NCBI GenBank assembly: GCA_016210005.1
Contig: JACQVA010000262.1
Coordinates: 1-64,000 of the forward strand
From: Deltaproteobacteria bacterium
GTDB taxonomy: Bacteria > Desulfobacterota > Binatia > HRBIN30 > JACQVA1
DNA: 64,000 nucleotides
Direction of reading: 5' to 3'
Shown: positions 43,306 through 52,115 of the stretch, piece by piece
Layout: each line of letters begins with the position of its first letter
Position numbering within the stretch: position 1 is the stretch's first letter
Program-made: the position numbers and the translations under genes
The notes under the pieces: generated by a model
The model's database searches: none
Told to the model about the DNA's origin: nothing
The model's input: only the letters and a program-made list of their open reading frames with translations

Positions 43306-44661
43306 ATGTCGTCTGACAGCAAGGTACGCGAGGAGTGCGGAGTCTTCGGCGTTTTCGGCGTTGCCGCCGCCGCCCGCACAACTTATCTCGGGCTCCACGC
43401 GTTGCAGCATCGTGGCCAGGAATCCTCCGGCATGGTCGCCGGTGACGGAGCCCAGTGGCGCCGGCGCGTTGGCATGGGGCTGGTCGATCAAGTGTACGAC
43501 GAGGACATCGTCAATGACCTCGCCGGCGATGTCGCCATCGGCCACAACCGTTACTCCACCAGCGGCACCTCGACGCTCGATAACGCCCAGCCGGTGGTAA
43601 TTGGCGACGGCGCCGAGACCGTCGCGCTCTGCCACAATGGCAACTTGCTGCGCCGCGCCTGGCTGGCGCCCGCTCTGCCCGCCGCAACCTCGGATACGCG
43701 GTTGCTGGCCGAGGCGGTGCGTACCCTGCCGCGCGACGGCAACTGGCCCGAGCACGCCGCCAACTTGCTCGGGCGCGTCGAAGGAGCGTTCTCGCTGCTG
43801 CTGCTGCATCGGCGGGCGCTCTACGCCGTGCGCGATCCTCACGGCTTTCGACCGCTGGTGCTGGGGCGGCTGGACTCCGGCTGGGTGGTGGCGTCGGAAT
43901 CGTGCGCCTTCGATCTCGTCGGTGCGCGCGTGGAGCGAGAAGTCGAGCCGGGCGAGCTGGTTTGTATCACCGACACCGGAGTCGAGAGCCGCAGCATTGG
44001 GATGGCCGCGCCCAGCCCATGCGTCTTCGAGTGGATCTACTTCAGCCGCCCCGACAGCGTCGTCTTCGGGCGCAGCGTCGGGGAGGTGCGCGTGGCGTTG
44101 GGGCGCGAGCTGGCGCGCGAAGCTCCGGTCGATGCCGACTGCGTGGTGCCGGTGCCGGACTCGGGCAACTTCGCCGCGCTCGGTTTCGCCCAGGAATCGG
44201 CGCTACCGCTGGTGCACGGCTTGATTCGCAACCACTACGTCGGGCGCACGTTCATCGAGCCGGAGCAAGGCGCGCGCGATTTCAAGGCCCGCATCAAGTA
44301 CAACGTCTACGCCCCGCAGATCAGCGGCCGCCGCGTGGTACTGGTGGACGACTCGCTGGTACGCGGCACCACCATGCGCACGCTCGCGCTCATGCTGCGT
44401 GACGCCGGCGCCCGCGCGGTGCATCTACGCGTGAGCGCCCCGCCGCTGCGCCACGAGTGCTTCTTCGGGGTCGACATCCCCGACGAGCGCCTGCTGATCG
44501 CGGTCGGGCGTGAAGCGCCGCAGATCGCTCACCTGCTCGGCGTTGATTCCGTCGGTTACCTCTCGCTGGCGGCGACGATGCGCGCGGCACAACCCGAGGG
44601 CGCGCTGTGCCACGGCTGTTTTTCCGGCACCTACCCGGTCGCGGTGCGCGCGTCAGAGTAG
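43306..44661 (+). CDS. purF: Amidophosphoribosyltransferase
   Basis: 451 residues. The first committed step of purine synthesis: PRPP plus glutamine to phosphoribosylamine. A 10-residue propeptide precedes the nucleophile Cys in ECGVFGVFG. The glutaminase domain has HRGQESSGM and GHNRYSTSG, and the PRPP motif is VVLVDDSLVRGTTM. Cys residues in CVFEWIYF, HECFFGVD and CHGCFSG fit the [4Fe-4S] type. ATG 43306 is selected because it gives the normal propeptide. Confidence 0.96.
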   Translation: MSSDSKVREECGVFGVFGVAAAARTTYLGLHALQHRGQESSGMVAGDGAQWRRRVGMGLVDQVYDEDIVNDLAGDVAIGHNRYSTSGTSTLDNAQPVVIGDGAETVALCHNGNLLRRAWLAPALPAATSDTRLLAEAVRTLPRDGNWPEHAANLLGRVEGAFSLLLLHRRALYAVRDPHGFRPLVLGRLDSGWVVASESCAFDLVGARVEREVEPGELVCITDTGVESRSIGMAAPSPCVFEWIYFSRPDSVVFGRSVGEVRVALGRELAREAPVDADCVVPVPDSGNFAALGFAQESALPLVHGLIRNHYVGRTFIEPEQGARDFKARIKYNVYAPQISGRRVVLVDDSLVRGTTMRTLALMLRDAGARAVHLRVSAPPLRHECFFGVDIPDERLLIAVGREAPQIAHLLGVDSVGYLSLAATMRAAQPEGALCHGCFSGTYPVAVRASE

Positions 44662-44745
44662 CTTGGACGGACTAGGTGATTCTGGTAAGGGGTGGCGCGT
44701 GCCGCAGACCGCGAGCGCAGTGGGGGCGCGGGGAAGGGAGAGGGC

Positions 44746-45231
44746 ATGAAGCAAATCATCGTACACCAAGAGAAGTGCACCGCCTGCCGCGACTGCGAGG
44801 TGGCGTGTTCATTTGTCCACGAAGGCGCCTTCGTGCCGGCGCTCTCGCGCATCCGCGTCAACGATTTCTACGAGCAGCAGTTCTACCTGCCGATGACCTG
44901 CGTGCACTGCGCCGACGCACCCTGCGCCCAAGTCTGTCCGACCGTGGCGATTCAAAGGGAGCCGGACGGCCAGGTGCTGGTCCACGATGACCGCTGCATC
45001 GGCTGCAAGATGTGCCTGCTGGCGTGCCCGTTCGGGGTCATGGGGTTCCAACCCGCGCGCGGCGTGGCGCAGAATTGTGATCTTTGCCGCACCGTGCCCG
45101 AGGGACCGCAGTGCGTGGCGTTCTGCGCCCCGCACGCCCTCGAATACGCCGAGGTGGAGAGCGCCGCCACCGCCAAGCAGAAGATCTACGCCGCCACCAT
45201 TCAGCAATCCCTGATTGCCCAGTCGCACTAG
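44746..45231 (+). CDS. 4Fe-4S ferredoxin-type electron carrier (AorA/CooF-like)
   Basis: 161 residues with four cluster motifs: CTACRDCEVACS, CVHCADAPCAQVCP, CIGCKMCLLACP and CDLC with CVAFC. This is the HycB/CooF fold, electron-transfer subunit for molybdo- or tungsto-enzymes. GGGAAGGGAG precedes ATG 44746. It starts a tight set with a FAD oxidoreductase and a MoaD-like protein, as in aldehyde:ferredoxin oxidoreductase (Aor) clusters. No catalytic subunit gene is present. Confidence 0.9.
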   Translation: MKQIIVHQEKCTACRDCEVACSFVHEGAFVPALSRIRVNDFYEQQFYLPMTCVHCADAPCAQVCPTVAIQREPDGQVLVHDDRCIGCKMCLLACPFGVMGFQPARGVAQNCDLCRTVPEGPQCVAFCAPHALEYAEVESAATAKQKIYAATIQQSLIAQSH

Positions 45232-45245
45232 AGCGGTCGCCGGTG

Positions 45246-46520
45246 ATGGAAGGGCAGTACGTCCTGATCGGCAACAGCGCCGCGGCGCTGGCGGCAATCG
45301 ACGCCATTCGCAAGTTCGACGGCGGCGGTTCGATCGTGCTGCTTAACCGCGAGCACGGCCCGGCTTACTCGCGCGTGGCGCTGCCCTATTACGTGGCCGG
45401 CGAAATGACGCTCGAAGACCTGCTCATCCGCCAGCGCGCGGATTACCAGCGCCTGGGGGTCGAGCTGGTCGAGGACGCCAGCGTTGTCGCCGTCGACGCC
45501 GGGGCTAAGCAGGTCGTGCTCGCGGACGGCCGCAAGCTGCGATTCGGCAAGCTGCTGCTCGGCACCGGCTCGGGGTGCAGTATGCCGCCGATCAGCGGGC
45601 TCGAGGCCGTGCCGCATCACTACTTGTGGACTCTCGATGACGCCAAGGGCTTGCGGGCCGCGGCCCAGAAGGCGCGCCGTGCCGTGCTCATCGGCGGCGG
45701 CTTCATCGGCATGCTGGCGGCCGAGGCCTTGCGCAAGTTGAACCTGCGCCTGACCATCGTCGAGATGGCTTCCCAGTTGCTGCCCCAGCTGCTGGATGCT
45801 GAAGGCGGCCGGCGCTTCTCGCAGGCGGTGGCCGAGGCCGGCGTGACCCTGCGCCTCGGCGCCACCGTGGCGGCGGTGGCGGCGAACAACGGCGAAATTA
45901 CGGTTACGCTCGAAGGCGGCGAAGCACTGCTGGCGGACTTGCTGGTGGTGGCCGCCGGCGTCGAGCCCAACGTCGGCTTTCTGCGCAACGGCCCGTGCGT
46001 GGTCAACCGCGGCGTGGTGGTGGACGAGTGGTTGGAGACCGACTGCGCCGACATCTTTGCTGCCGGCGACGTGGCCGAGGTCAAGGACTTCCTCGGCGGC
46101 GATCGCACCATTCACGCCATCTGGCCGGCGGCAGTGGAGCAGGGCCGCATCGCCGGCGCCAACATGGCCGGCCAGCGCCTGACTTACGCCGGCAGTCTGG
46201 GCATGAACGTGGTCACGCTGTTCAACCTGACGCTGGCGCAACTGGGGCGGTTCCGCGAGGCACCAGGAGACGAAGTGCAGCTGCTCAGCAACACCGCCGC
46301 CGCCTACCGCAAAGTGGTTGTGAGTGCCGACGGCGGCATCGCCGGCGCCATGTATTTGGGAGACGAAAACGGCGTGGCGGAAATGGGCGTGATCAATGGG
46401 TTGATCAAGCGCCGCGCCAGCTGGCGCGAGTTCGCCGACTACAAGCTGCCGCGCTTCACTTACGCCACCACCATCTACGGCCGCGGCCAGCACGGGCCAC
46501 GCCCACGTCCGGTGCGCTGA
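45246..46520 (+). CDS. FAD/NAD-dependent oxidoreductase (AorC-like)
   Basis: 424 residues with two dinucleotide folds: YVLIGNSAAALAAIDAIR for FAD and AVLIGGGFIGMLAAEALR for NAD(P), then DIFAAGDVAEVKDF. It belongs to the rubredoxin / nitrite reductase NADH-dependent reductase class. In Aor loci such a protein passes electrons between the Fe-S subunit and NAD. ATG 45246 follows the ferredoxin gene by 14 bases, and its stop shares a base with the MoaD start. Confidence 0.88.
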   Translation: MEGQYVLIGNSAAALAAIDAIRKFDGGGSIVLLNREHGPAYSRVALPYYVAGEMTLEDLLIRQRADYQRLGVELVEDASVVAVDAGAKQVVLADGRKLRFGKLLLGTGSGCSMPPISGLEAVPHHYLWTLDDAKGLRAAAQKARRAVLIGGGFIGMLAAEALRKLNLRLTIVEMASQLLPQLLDAEGGRRFSQAVAEAGVTLRLGATVAAVAANNGEITVTLEGGEALLADLLVVAAGVEPNVGFLRNGPCVVNRGVVVDEWLETDCADIFAAGDVAEVKDFLGGDRTIHAIWPAAVEQGRIAGANMAGQRLTYAGSLGMNVVTLFNLTLAQLGRFREAPGDEVQLLSNTAAAYRKVVVSADGGIAGAMYLGDENGVAEMGVINGLIKRRASWREFADYKLPRFTYATTIYGRGQHGPRPRPVR

Positions 46521-46765
46521 TGTGCATCACGGTCAAGTTGCACGCCACGCTGAAGAAGCACTTGCCGGCGCAAGCTACCGGCGATGCCGTCGTCATCGAG
46601 GTCGCCGAAGGGGCGACCGTGGCCGATGTCATCCGGCAACTGGGCATTCCGCCCCGGCACGCCGGCATGACGGTGTCGGGCGATGAGTTGCTCGATCCGG
46701 CAGCCGTGCTGAAAGACGGGCAGGAGATCAACCTCTTCCCGCCGCTGGCAGGTGGTAGCCGATGA
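46520..46765 (+). CDS. MoaD/ThiS-family sulfur carrier
   Basis: 81 residues, ubiquitin-like fold: VKLHATLKKHLP, then VAEGATVADVIRQLGIP, LKDGQEINLFPPLAGG. The C terminus is ...AGGSR, two residues beyond the Gly-Gly that is normally adenylated and thiocarboxylated, so processing would be needed, or the chain is not a substrate. TGATG overlap with the preceding oxidoreductase. Aor clusters carry such a protein for the tungsten pterin cofactor. Confidence 0.85.
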   Translation: MCITVKLHATLKKHLPAQATGDAVVIEVAEGATVADVIRQLGIPPRHAGMTVSGDELLDPAAVLKDGQEINLFPPLAGGSR

Positions 46766-47093
46766 CTAGTGCCCGTCATCCGACCCCGCAATCCGGAATC
46801 GAGAATGCGCAAGCGTCCGTGCTCCCTGACCTGAAACTCGCCCGCTGTCTCCGCGCCAGCGCTCTCTACCGGCATCCCTTCGCGTGTTGCTCCCTCTCCC
46901 CGCATGGTTTTGCGCGGAGGGGGCTACGGTACCGGATCGTGGGGCACTCCGGCGAGCACAAGCGGCGAGTTTCAGCTCAGGGCTGGGGTGAGCTTGTGAG
47001 GGGTTCATCTTTCGACCTCACGCGACCCCACGGGGCTGGCTCCTGAAATCGTACGGCCGCCGCGACGCACACCATCTTCGCTCGGAATTTGAG
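46766..47093. other. Intergenic region with degenerate palindrome
   Basis: 328 bases between the MoaD-like gene and transketolase with no convincing gene. Around 46890-46925 there is a degenerate copy of the CCCTCTCCCC...GCGGAGGGGG palindrome, followed by GGGGTGAGC and GTGAGGGG fragments of the same repeat family. The left part may be the remains of sequence lost next to the Aor-type genes. Confidence 0.45.
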
Positions 47094-47099
47094 TTGCCA

Positions 47100-48962
47100 A
47101 TGAACCCTACAATTTCGACTCTCGACACACTCCGTGCTCGCGCGGCGCGCTTGCGCGCGCACTCGTTGCGCTCGACCGCGGAGGCCGGTTCGGGTCATCC
47201 AACCTCGTGCCTCTCGGCCGCCGACATCGTCGCGGCGCTGTTCTTCGATGTCATGCGCTACGATCCGGCCAACCCGCAGCATCCGGCCGCCGACCGCTTT
47301 GTGCTCTCCAAGGGGCACGCGGCGCCGCTGCTTTATGCCGCGTGGGCGGAGGCTGGCGCCTTCCCGCCGGAGCGGTTGCTCACCCTGCGGCGCTACGACA
47401 GCGAACTGGAAGGACACCCGACGCCGCGTTTCTCCGGAACGGTTGGTGCCACGGGATCACTCGGACAGGGCCTTTCGATCGGAGCCGGCCTCGCCCTGAA
47501 CGCAAAGCACCTCGAGCGGCTGCCGTACCGCGTCTACGTGCTGCTCGGTGACGGCGAGACGGCGGAAGGCGCGGTGTGGGAAGCCGCGGCCTTCGCCGCT
47601 TATTACCGGCTCGACAACCTGGTGGCCATCGTCGATGTCAACGCCCTGGGCCAGAGCCAGCGCACGATGTACCAGTGGGATCTCGAATCCTATCGCGCCC
47701 GTTTCGCCGCCTTCGGTTGGCACGCGGTCACCATCGATGGCCACGACCTGGCCGCGATTGTCGAGGCGCTGCGCGCCGCCGCCACCGTGACCGACAAGCC
47801 GGTGGCGATCATCGCCCGCACCGTGAAGGGTAAAGGGGTTTCGTTCCTCGAAGACAAAGACGGCTGGCACGGCAAGCCGCTCAAGAAGGGCGACGAGCTG
47901 GAGCGCGCGGTCGCAGAAGTGATGCAAAACGGCGGCGCGCAACCGCCGGCGCCACGCATCGCATCGCCGCCGGCAGCGCCGGCCCCGGCAGCCGCCAGCA
48001 AGCCGGTGGCGCTGCCGAGCTACAAGCTCGGGCAGGAGGTGGCGACACGCGAGGCCTACGGCAGCGCTCTGGTGAAGCTGGGGGACGTCGATCCGCGTAT
48101 CGTCGTGCTCGATGGCGACACCAAGAACTCGACTTTCGCCGAGCGCTTCTTGCAATCCCATCCCGACCGCTATTTCGAGGCCTTCATCGCCGAGCAGAAC
48201 CTCATCGGGGTCGGTGTGGGCTTGGCGATTGCGGGCAAGATTCCGTTCCTCTCGAGCTTCGCCTGTTTTCTCACCCGCGGGTTTGACCACATCCGGATGG
48301 CGGCGATCTCGCAAGCCAACCTCAAACTCGCGGGCTCGCACGCCGGGGTCTCGATCGGTGAAGACGGCCCATCGCAAATGGGCTTGGAAGACATTGCCAT
48401 GATGCGCGCGGTCCCGGGCTCGGTGGTGTTGTATCCAGCCGATGCCGTCAGCGCCGAGCGCCTGGCCGGCATTGCCGCGGCGGTTACGGGCATTGTCTAC
48501 TTGCGCCTGAGCCGGCCCAAGACTCCGGTCTTGTACGCCAACGACGAGCAATTCCCGATCGGCGGCTCGAAGGTGCTGCGCGCAAGCGCACACGATCAGC
48601 TCAGCGTGGTGGCGGCGGGGGTGACGTTGTACGAGGCCCTCAAGGCGCATCAGCAACTGGCCGCCGCGGGCATTCACATCCGCGTGATCGATGCCTACTC
48701 GGTGAAACCGATCGATCGCCAGGGCCTGCTGCACGCGGCGCGGGCGACCAACAACACCATCATCACCATCGAAGACCATTTCTACGACGCCGGCCTCGGC
48801 GACGCAGTCCTCAGCGCGCTGGCGACCGCTGGCGTGCGCGTGCACAAGCTTGCCGTCGCCACCGTCTCGCGTTCGGGTAAGCCCGCCGAGCTGCTCGCCG
48901 CCCACGGCATCGACGCCGGCGCGATCGTCGCCCTGGCGCGCGAACTGGCCGCCAGCAAATAG
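47100..48962 (+). CDS. tkt: Transketolase
   Basis: 620 residues, both transketolase halves in one chain. The TPP motif is GDGETAEGAVWEAAAFAAYYRLDN (about 145-170), and the pyrimidine-binding half has FIAEQNLIGVGVGLA with the catalytic Glu. An Ala/Pro-rich linker near residues 280-305 joins the halves, as in lineages with separate N and C subunit genes. It moves two-carbon units in the pentose phosphate pathway. ATG 47100 is preferred to the TTG at 47094. Confidence 0.95.
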   Translation: MNPTISTLDTLRARAARLRAHSLRSTAEAGSGHPTSCLSAADIVAALFFDVMRYDPANPQHPAADRFVLSKGHAAPLLYAAWAEAGAFPPERLLTLRRYDSELEGHPTPRFSGTVGATGSLGQGLSIGAGLALNAKHLERLPYRVYVLLGDGETAEGAVWEAAAFAAYYRLDNLVAIVDVNALGQSQRTMYQWDLESYRARFAAFGWHAVTIDGHDLAAIVEALRAAATVTDKPVAIIARTVKGKGVSFLEDKDGWHGKPLKKGDELERAVAEVMQNGGAQPPAPRIASPPAAPAPAAASKPVALPSYKLGQEVATREAYGSALVKLGDVDPRIVVLDGDTKNSTFAERFLQSHPDRYFEAFIAEQNLIGVGVGLAIAGKIPFLSSFACFLTRGFDHIRMAAISQANLKLAGSHAGVSIGEDGPSQMGLEDIAMMRAVPGSVVLYPADAVSAERLAGIAAAVTGIVYLRLSRPKTPVLYANDEQFPIGGSKVLRASAHDQLSVVAAGVTLYEALKAHQQLAAAGIHIRVIDAYSVKPIDRQGLLHAARATNNTIITIEDHFYDAGLGDAVLSALATAGVRVHKLAVATVSRSGKPAELLAAHGIDAGAIVALARELAASK

Positions 48963-49059
48963 ACGGGCAGCACACCCTCGGCCCAGCTAATCGCGGGTGC
49001 GGGTTTGTGCCCGGCACCGCTCAGGAGTACCCTCGACTCCGCTCTCTAGGGTGGCGCTC

Positions 49060-49503
49060 ATGCCGGCGACCTCGCTCAGCCAGGTCATTCCCGTCCTCCA
49101 GTTGGCCATCGGGCCGGTGATTTTGATTTCCGGCATGGGGTTGTTGCTGCTGACGATGACCAATCGGCTCGGGCGTGCCATCGATCGCTCGCGTATTCTC
49201 TTCAAAGAACTGCGGTTGCTCTCGGGCTCGGAGCGCGAGCGTGTGCTGGCGCAGGTGCAGATCCTGTTCCGGCGCGCGCGCCTCATCCGCTTGGCCATCA
49301 CACTGGCGGCAGCCAGCGCGATCCTCGCCGGCCTGCTCGTCATCAGCTTGTTCGTAGTCGCACTGCTGCAGCTCGAGCTGGGGCTGCTGATCAGCCTGCT
49401 CTTCATCGGATGCATGGCGGCGCTGGTGGCGTTCATGCAGGACATCCACTTGTCGCTGGTGGCCTTGCGCCTCGAGCTCGGGCACGCGGCCAGCGCCGAG
49501 TAA
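49060..49503 (+). CDS. DUF2721 membrane protein
   Basis: 147 residues. An N-terminal membrane helix (about 8-30) is followed by a charged stretch TNRLGRAIDRSRILFKEL and two more helices after RRARLIRLAITLAAASAIL. This order defines DUF2721, a family of unknown function. The start at ATG 49060 avoids 21 atypical upstream residues. Confidence 0.85.
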   Translation: MPATSLSQVIPVLQLAIGPVILISGMGLLLLTMTNRLGRAIDRSRILFKELRLLSGSERERVLAQVQILFRRARLIRLAITLAAASAILAGLLVISLFVVALLQLELGLLISLLFIGCMAALVAFMQDIHLSLVALRLELGHAASAE

Positions 49504-49529
49504 CGCCCGCGCCTGGCGATATACGCTCA

Positions 49530-50150
49530 CTACAAGAGTGGCCTTCGAAAACTCGCGCTGTGGATGCCGCTGCCGTGGCTCAGGGCCTTGTGCTCGAAGC
49601 GGGTGACCACGGCCAGCGGGCGGGGCGCGTCATCCGGCTCCAGCTGCGCCGCCAGCAGTGCGGTGACCGCGCCGAAATACGGCGCCACGTCGGTGGCGAA
49701 GTAGAGGCGGCCGCCGCGTATCAGCGTGCGCGCCAGCGCGGCGGCGAAGGCAGCGGTGAACAGCCGGCGCCGATGATGCCGGCGTTTCCACCACGGGTCG
49801 GGAAAGTAGACGTGGTAGGCCGCCACCGACTCGGCCGGGATCAGCGATGCCACCACGCAGGTGGCGTCGGCGCGCAGGACGCGCACGTTGGCGAGGCCGC
49901 GGGCCTCGGCCTCGTGCCTGAGCCGCACGGCGTGCGAGCTGGAGTTCTCGATGGCGAAGAAGTTGCGATCGGGTGCAGCAACCGCAGCGGCAAACAGAAA
50001 GGCGCCGCGGCCGGCACCGATCTCCACCTCCACCGGCGCAACACGGCCGAAGACGCCGCCCCAGAACTCGTGCGCGCTGATGCCGGACACCGGCAAAGTC
50101 GCCGGCTCGGGTGCGGCCGCGACCGCCGGGTGCCAAGGGCGTTGCGCCAC
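49530..50150 (-). CDS. trmB: tRNA (guanine-N7-)-methyltransferase
   Basis: 206 residues. SAM site EVEIGAGRGAFLF (about residue 41), the family signature YFPDPWWKRRHHRRRLF (about 114-130) with catalytic Asp, and TRFEHKAL near the end for tRNA contacts. It methylates G46 of tRNA. The SDR gene ends six bases upstream, so the two are probably one transcript. Confidence 0.94.
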   Translation of the reverse strand: MAQRPWHPAVAAAPEPATLPVSGISAHEFWGGVFGRVAPVEVEIGAGRGAFLFAAAVAAPDRNFFAIENSSSHAVRLRHEAEARGLANVRVLRADATCVVASLIPAESVAAYHVYFPDPWWKRRHHRRRLFTAAFAAALARTLIRGGRLYFATDVAPYFGAVTALLAAQLEPDDAPRPLAVVTRFEHKALSHGSGIHSASFRRPLL

Positions 50151-50156
50151 CGGTGA

Positions 50157-50900
50157 TTACCTGGAGCCTTCGAACAGCAGCCGGCCGCCGTCGACCGGCA
50201 GCACGACCCCGGTGATGTAGTCGGCGCGCGCCAGGAATAGCACCGCCTCGGCGATATCACCCGCGCCTCCTGCGCGCCCGAGCAGGGTGCGCGCGATCTC
50301 GCGCTGGCGCTGGGCGGCGTCGAAATCGTCCGGAAACAGCACCGGGCCGGGAGCGATGCCGTTGACGCGCACAAGCGGTGCCAACTCGATCGCCAGCGCT
50401 TGCACCAAGCCGGCGACCGCGGCTTTGGCGGCGCAGTACGGCCCGTACTCGGCCCACGGGCGTAAGCCGGCGACGTCGGCCAGCGCGACGATGGCACCGC
50501 CGCCGCGCGCCACCATCGCCGCACCGGCGCTCTGGGCCGGAAAGAAGAAGGCATCGAGGTTGCCGCGCATCATGTCGTCCCAGTCGCCGTCGCCCGCCTG
50601 CGCGATCGGCGTGCGCCGGAAGACACCGGCATTGGCGACCAGGAGATCGAGGCGGCCGAAGCGGGAGAGGGTGAAGTCGATCAGCGCTTGTGCCTGCGCC
50701 GGCCGGCTGACGTCGGCTTGAAAGCTCTCCGCCTGCACGCTGAACGCGCGCGCGTCTGCCGCGGTGTCCGCCGCCGCCTGCTCTGAGTGATGATAGTTCA
50801 CAACTACGTGGCAACCGGCCTGAGCCAGGCGCAGCACCGTGGCCTGTCCCAGCCGGCGTGCGCCACCGGTCACCACCGCAACCGCCTCGCGTACGACCAT
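50157..50900 (-). CDS. SDR oxidoreductase, pteridine-reductase-like (PTR1/FolM type)
   Basis: 247 residues. The cofactor site is TGGARRLGQATVLRL with Arg after the glycine, as in NADPH-dependent pteridine reductases. The catalytic Ser of ordinary SDRs is Asp (ALADVAG), and the Tyr and Lys lie 13 and 17 residues later (YCAAK), the same spacing as Asp181, Tyr194 and Lys198 of PTR1. Reduction of dihydropterins is therefore the best guess. LPVDGG at the end is a standard SDR feature. Confidence 0.85.
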   Translation of the reverse strand: MVVREAVAVVTGGARRLGQATVLRLAQAGCHVVVNYHHSEQAAADTAADARAFSVQAESFQADVSRPAQAQALIDFTLSRFGRLDLLVANAGVFRRTPIAQAGDGDWDDMMRGNLDAFFFPAQSAGAAMVARGGGAIVALADVAGLRPWAEYGPYCAAKAAVAGLVQALAIELAPLVRVNGIAPGPVLFPDDFDAAQRQREIARTLLGRAGGAGDIAEAVLFLARADYITGVVLPVDGGRLLFEGSR

Positions 50901-50911
50901 GGCAAAACGCC

Positions 50912-51538
50912 TCAGTCGCCACCGTCGTCGGCGGCGGGCTCGCCGGCTACGGCTTCAGCGCTCTCGGCGGTGATGTCCGAGCCGGCCTCTTCGTTCTGCC
51001 GCGCCGGCTCCACAATTTCGTCGGGCAGTAATGCCGCCCCCGGCCCTTGTGGCTGTTCGTCGAACTCGTCGAGCGCAGTTTCGGACAACTCCTCCGCTAC
51101 TGGCGGCTCACTGCTAACGGCGTCGAGCGGCACCGGCTCGATCGCGCGCAGTTGCTCCTGCAACGCGCCGAGCTCTCGCAGCGGCTGCGAGATCGGTGCA
51201 CCGAGTGGGGCCGCGCGATCCTTCTTGACGGCGCCCACTGACAATTCGCCGGCAGCGCCGCCGGCGCCGACGCTGTCGTACACCGAGCCGGCTCCCAGCT
51301 CCGAAACCGGACCGCTATGCATGCTGCGCCCCCTGCCGTCGCGCACCGGCCGCGAATGCATCGAGCCGACGCTGCCTTCATGCACGCTCAGGCTGCCGCG
51401 GCGAACGCTGCCGGCGGCCTCGGACACCGGCGCCGCCGCCTGCGCCAACGCCCGCGCCTGCCCCTCTGTCACTTCGGCAGCCGCCGGTTGTAGCAGGAGA
51501 CCGGCAAACGAGACGACAACCACGAACCCGTAGCGCAC
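50912..51538 (-). CDS. Secreted hypothetical protein, low complexity
   Basis: 208 residues. A signal peptide (YGFVVVVSFAGLLLQPAAA) precedes a Ser/Gly/Arg-rich central part with short imperfect repeats (SMHSRPV and SMHSGPV) and a Glu/Asp-rich C-terminal third. Highly acidic and probably unfolded. I do not recognise a family. It lies 11 bases upstream of the SDR gene on the same strand. Confidence 0.55.
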   Translation of the reverse strand: MRYGFVVVVSFAGLLLQPAAAEVTEGQARALAQAAAPVSEAAGSVRRGSLSVHEGSVGSMHSRPVRDGRGRSMHSGPVSELGAGSVYDSVGAGGAAGELSVGAVKKDRAAPLGAPISQPLRELGALQEQLRAIEPVPLDAVSSEPPVAEELSETALDEFDEQPQGPGAALLPDEIVEPARQNEEAGSDITAESAEAVAGEPAADDGGD

Positions 51539-51618
51539 GCCCCGAGCGTAGCCAGCGCGGCACAGGGGTGCAAGCCTGCGGCGTGCGTGCTATGAAGCCC
51601 GCACTAGCCGGCCAGCGA

Positions 51619-51921
51619 ATGCCCTTCGTCAACGACAAGCGCCTGTATCTGCGGCTCGGCGATCGGGTGAATCATCTCAACTACAGCCAGTGGGGTCAGG
51701 GCGTGGTGGTGGAGGAGATGACCTCGACGGTCCCTGGCGGCACCTGCCTGGTGCGCATCGACTTCCAGGACGGGCGGCAGCGCACTTTCAACAACGACAT
51801 GGACAACGAGATGTGCGGTTACTACTTCGGCCTGCGCAAATTCTGGGAGTTCGACCCGCAAACCTTCGAGCCCACGGTGCGCCAGCGCCGCCGCCAGCCG
51901 CGCCGGCTCACTTCGCGCTGA
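51619..51921 (+). CDS. DUF3553 domain protein
   Basis: 100 residues. Core LRLGDRVNHLNYSQWGQGVVVEE, then RIDFQDGRQRTFNNDMDNEM, an SH3-like barrel of the DUF3553 type found also in UvrD-like helicases and CarD-like proteins. The C terminus is Arg-rich and could bind nucleic acid. ATG 51619 is the likely start; ATG 51592 would add nine residues. Confidence 0.7.
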   Translation: MPFVNDKRLYLRLGDRVNHLNYSQWGQGVVVEEMTSTVPGGTCLVRIDFQDGRQRTFNNDMDNEMCGYYFGLRKFWEFDPQTFEPTVRQRRRQPRRLTSR

Positions 51922-52007
51922 ACGACTGCGATTGAGGCCCCGCGCTGTGCACGCCTCGCGCCTTCCTGCCTCCACGCGGCGGTGTACGCCGGTGCCGGCC
52001 GGAATCA

Positions 52008-52115
<108 letters not shown>

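Noticed and set aside
44662-47093. Hidden aldehyde:ferredoxin oxidoreductase catalytic subunit
   Set aside because: No frame of about 600 codons or W-pterin motif is present on either strand between the Aor-type genes or in the 328-base gap.
47457-48905. 482-codon minus-strand open frame
   Set aside because: It lies fully antisense to transketolase and has no protein-like motifs; high-GC shadow frame.
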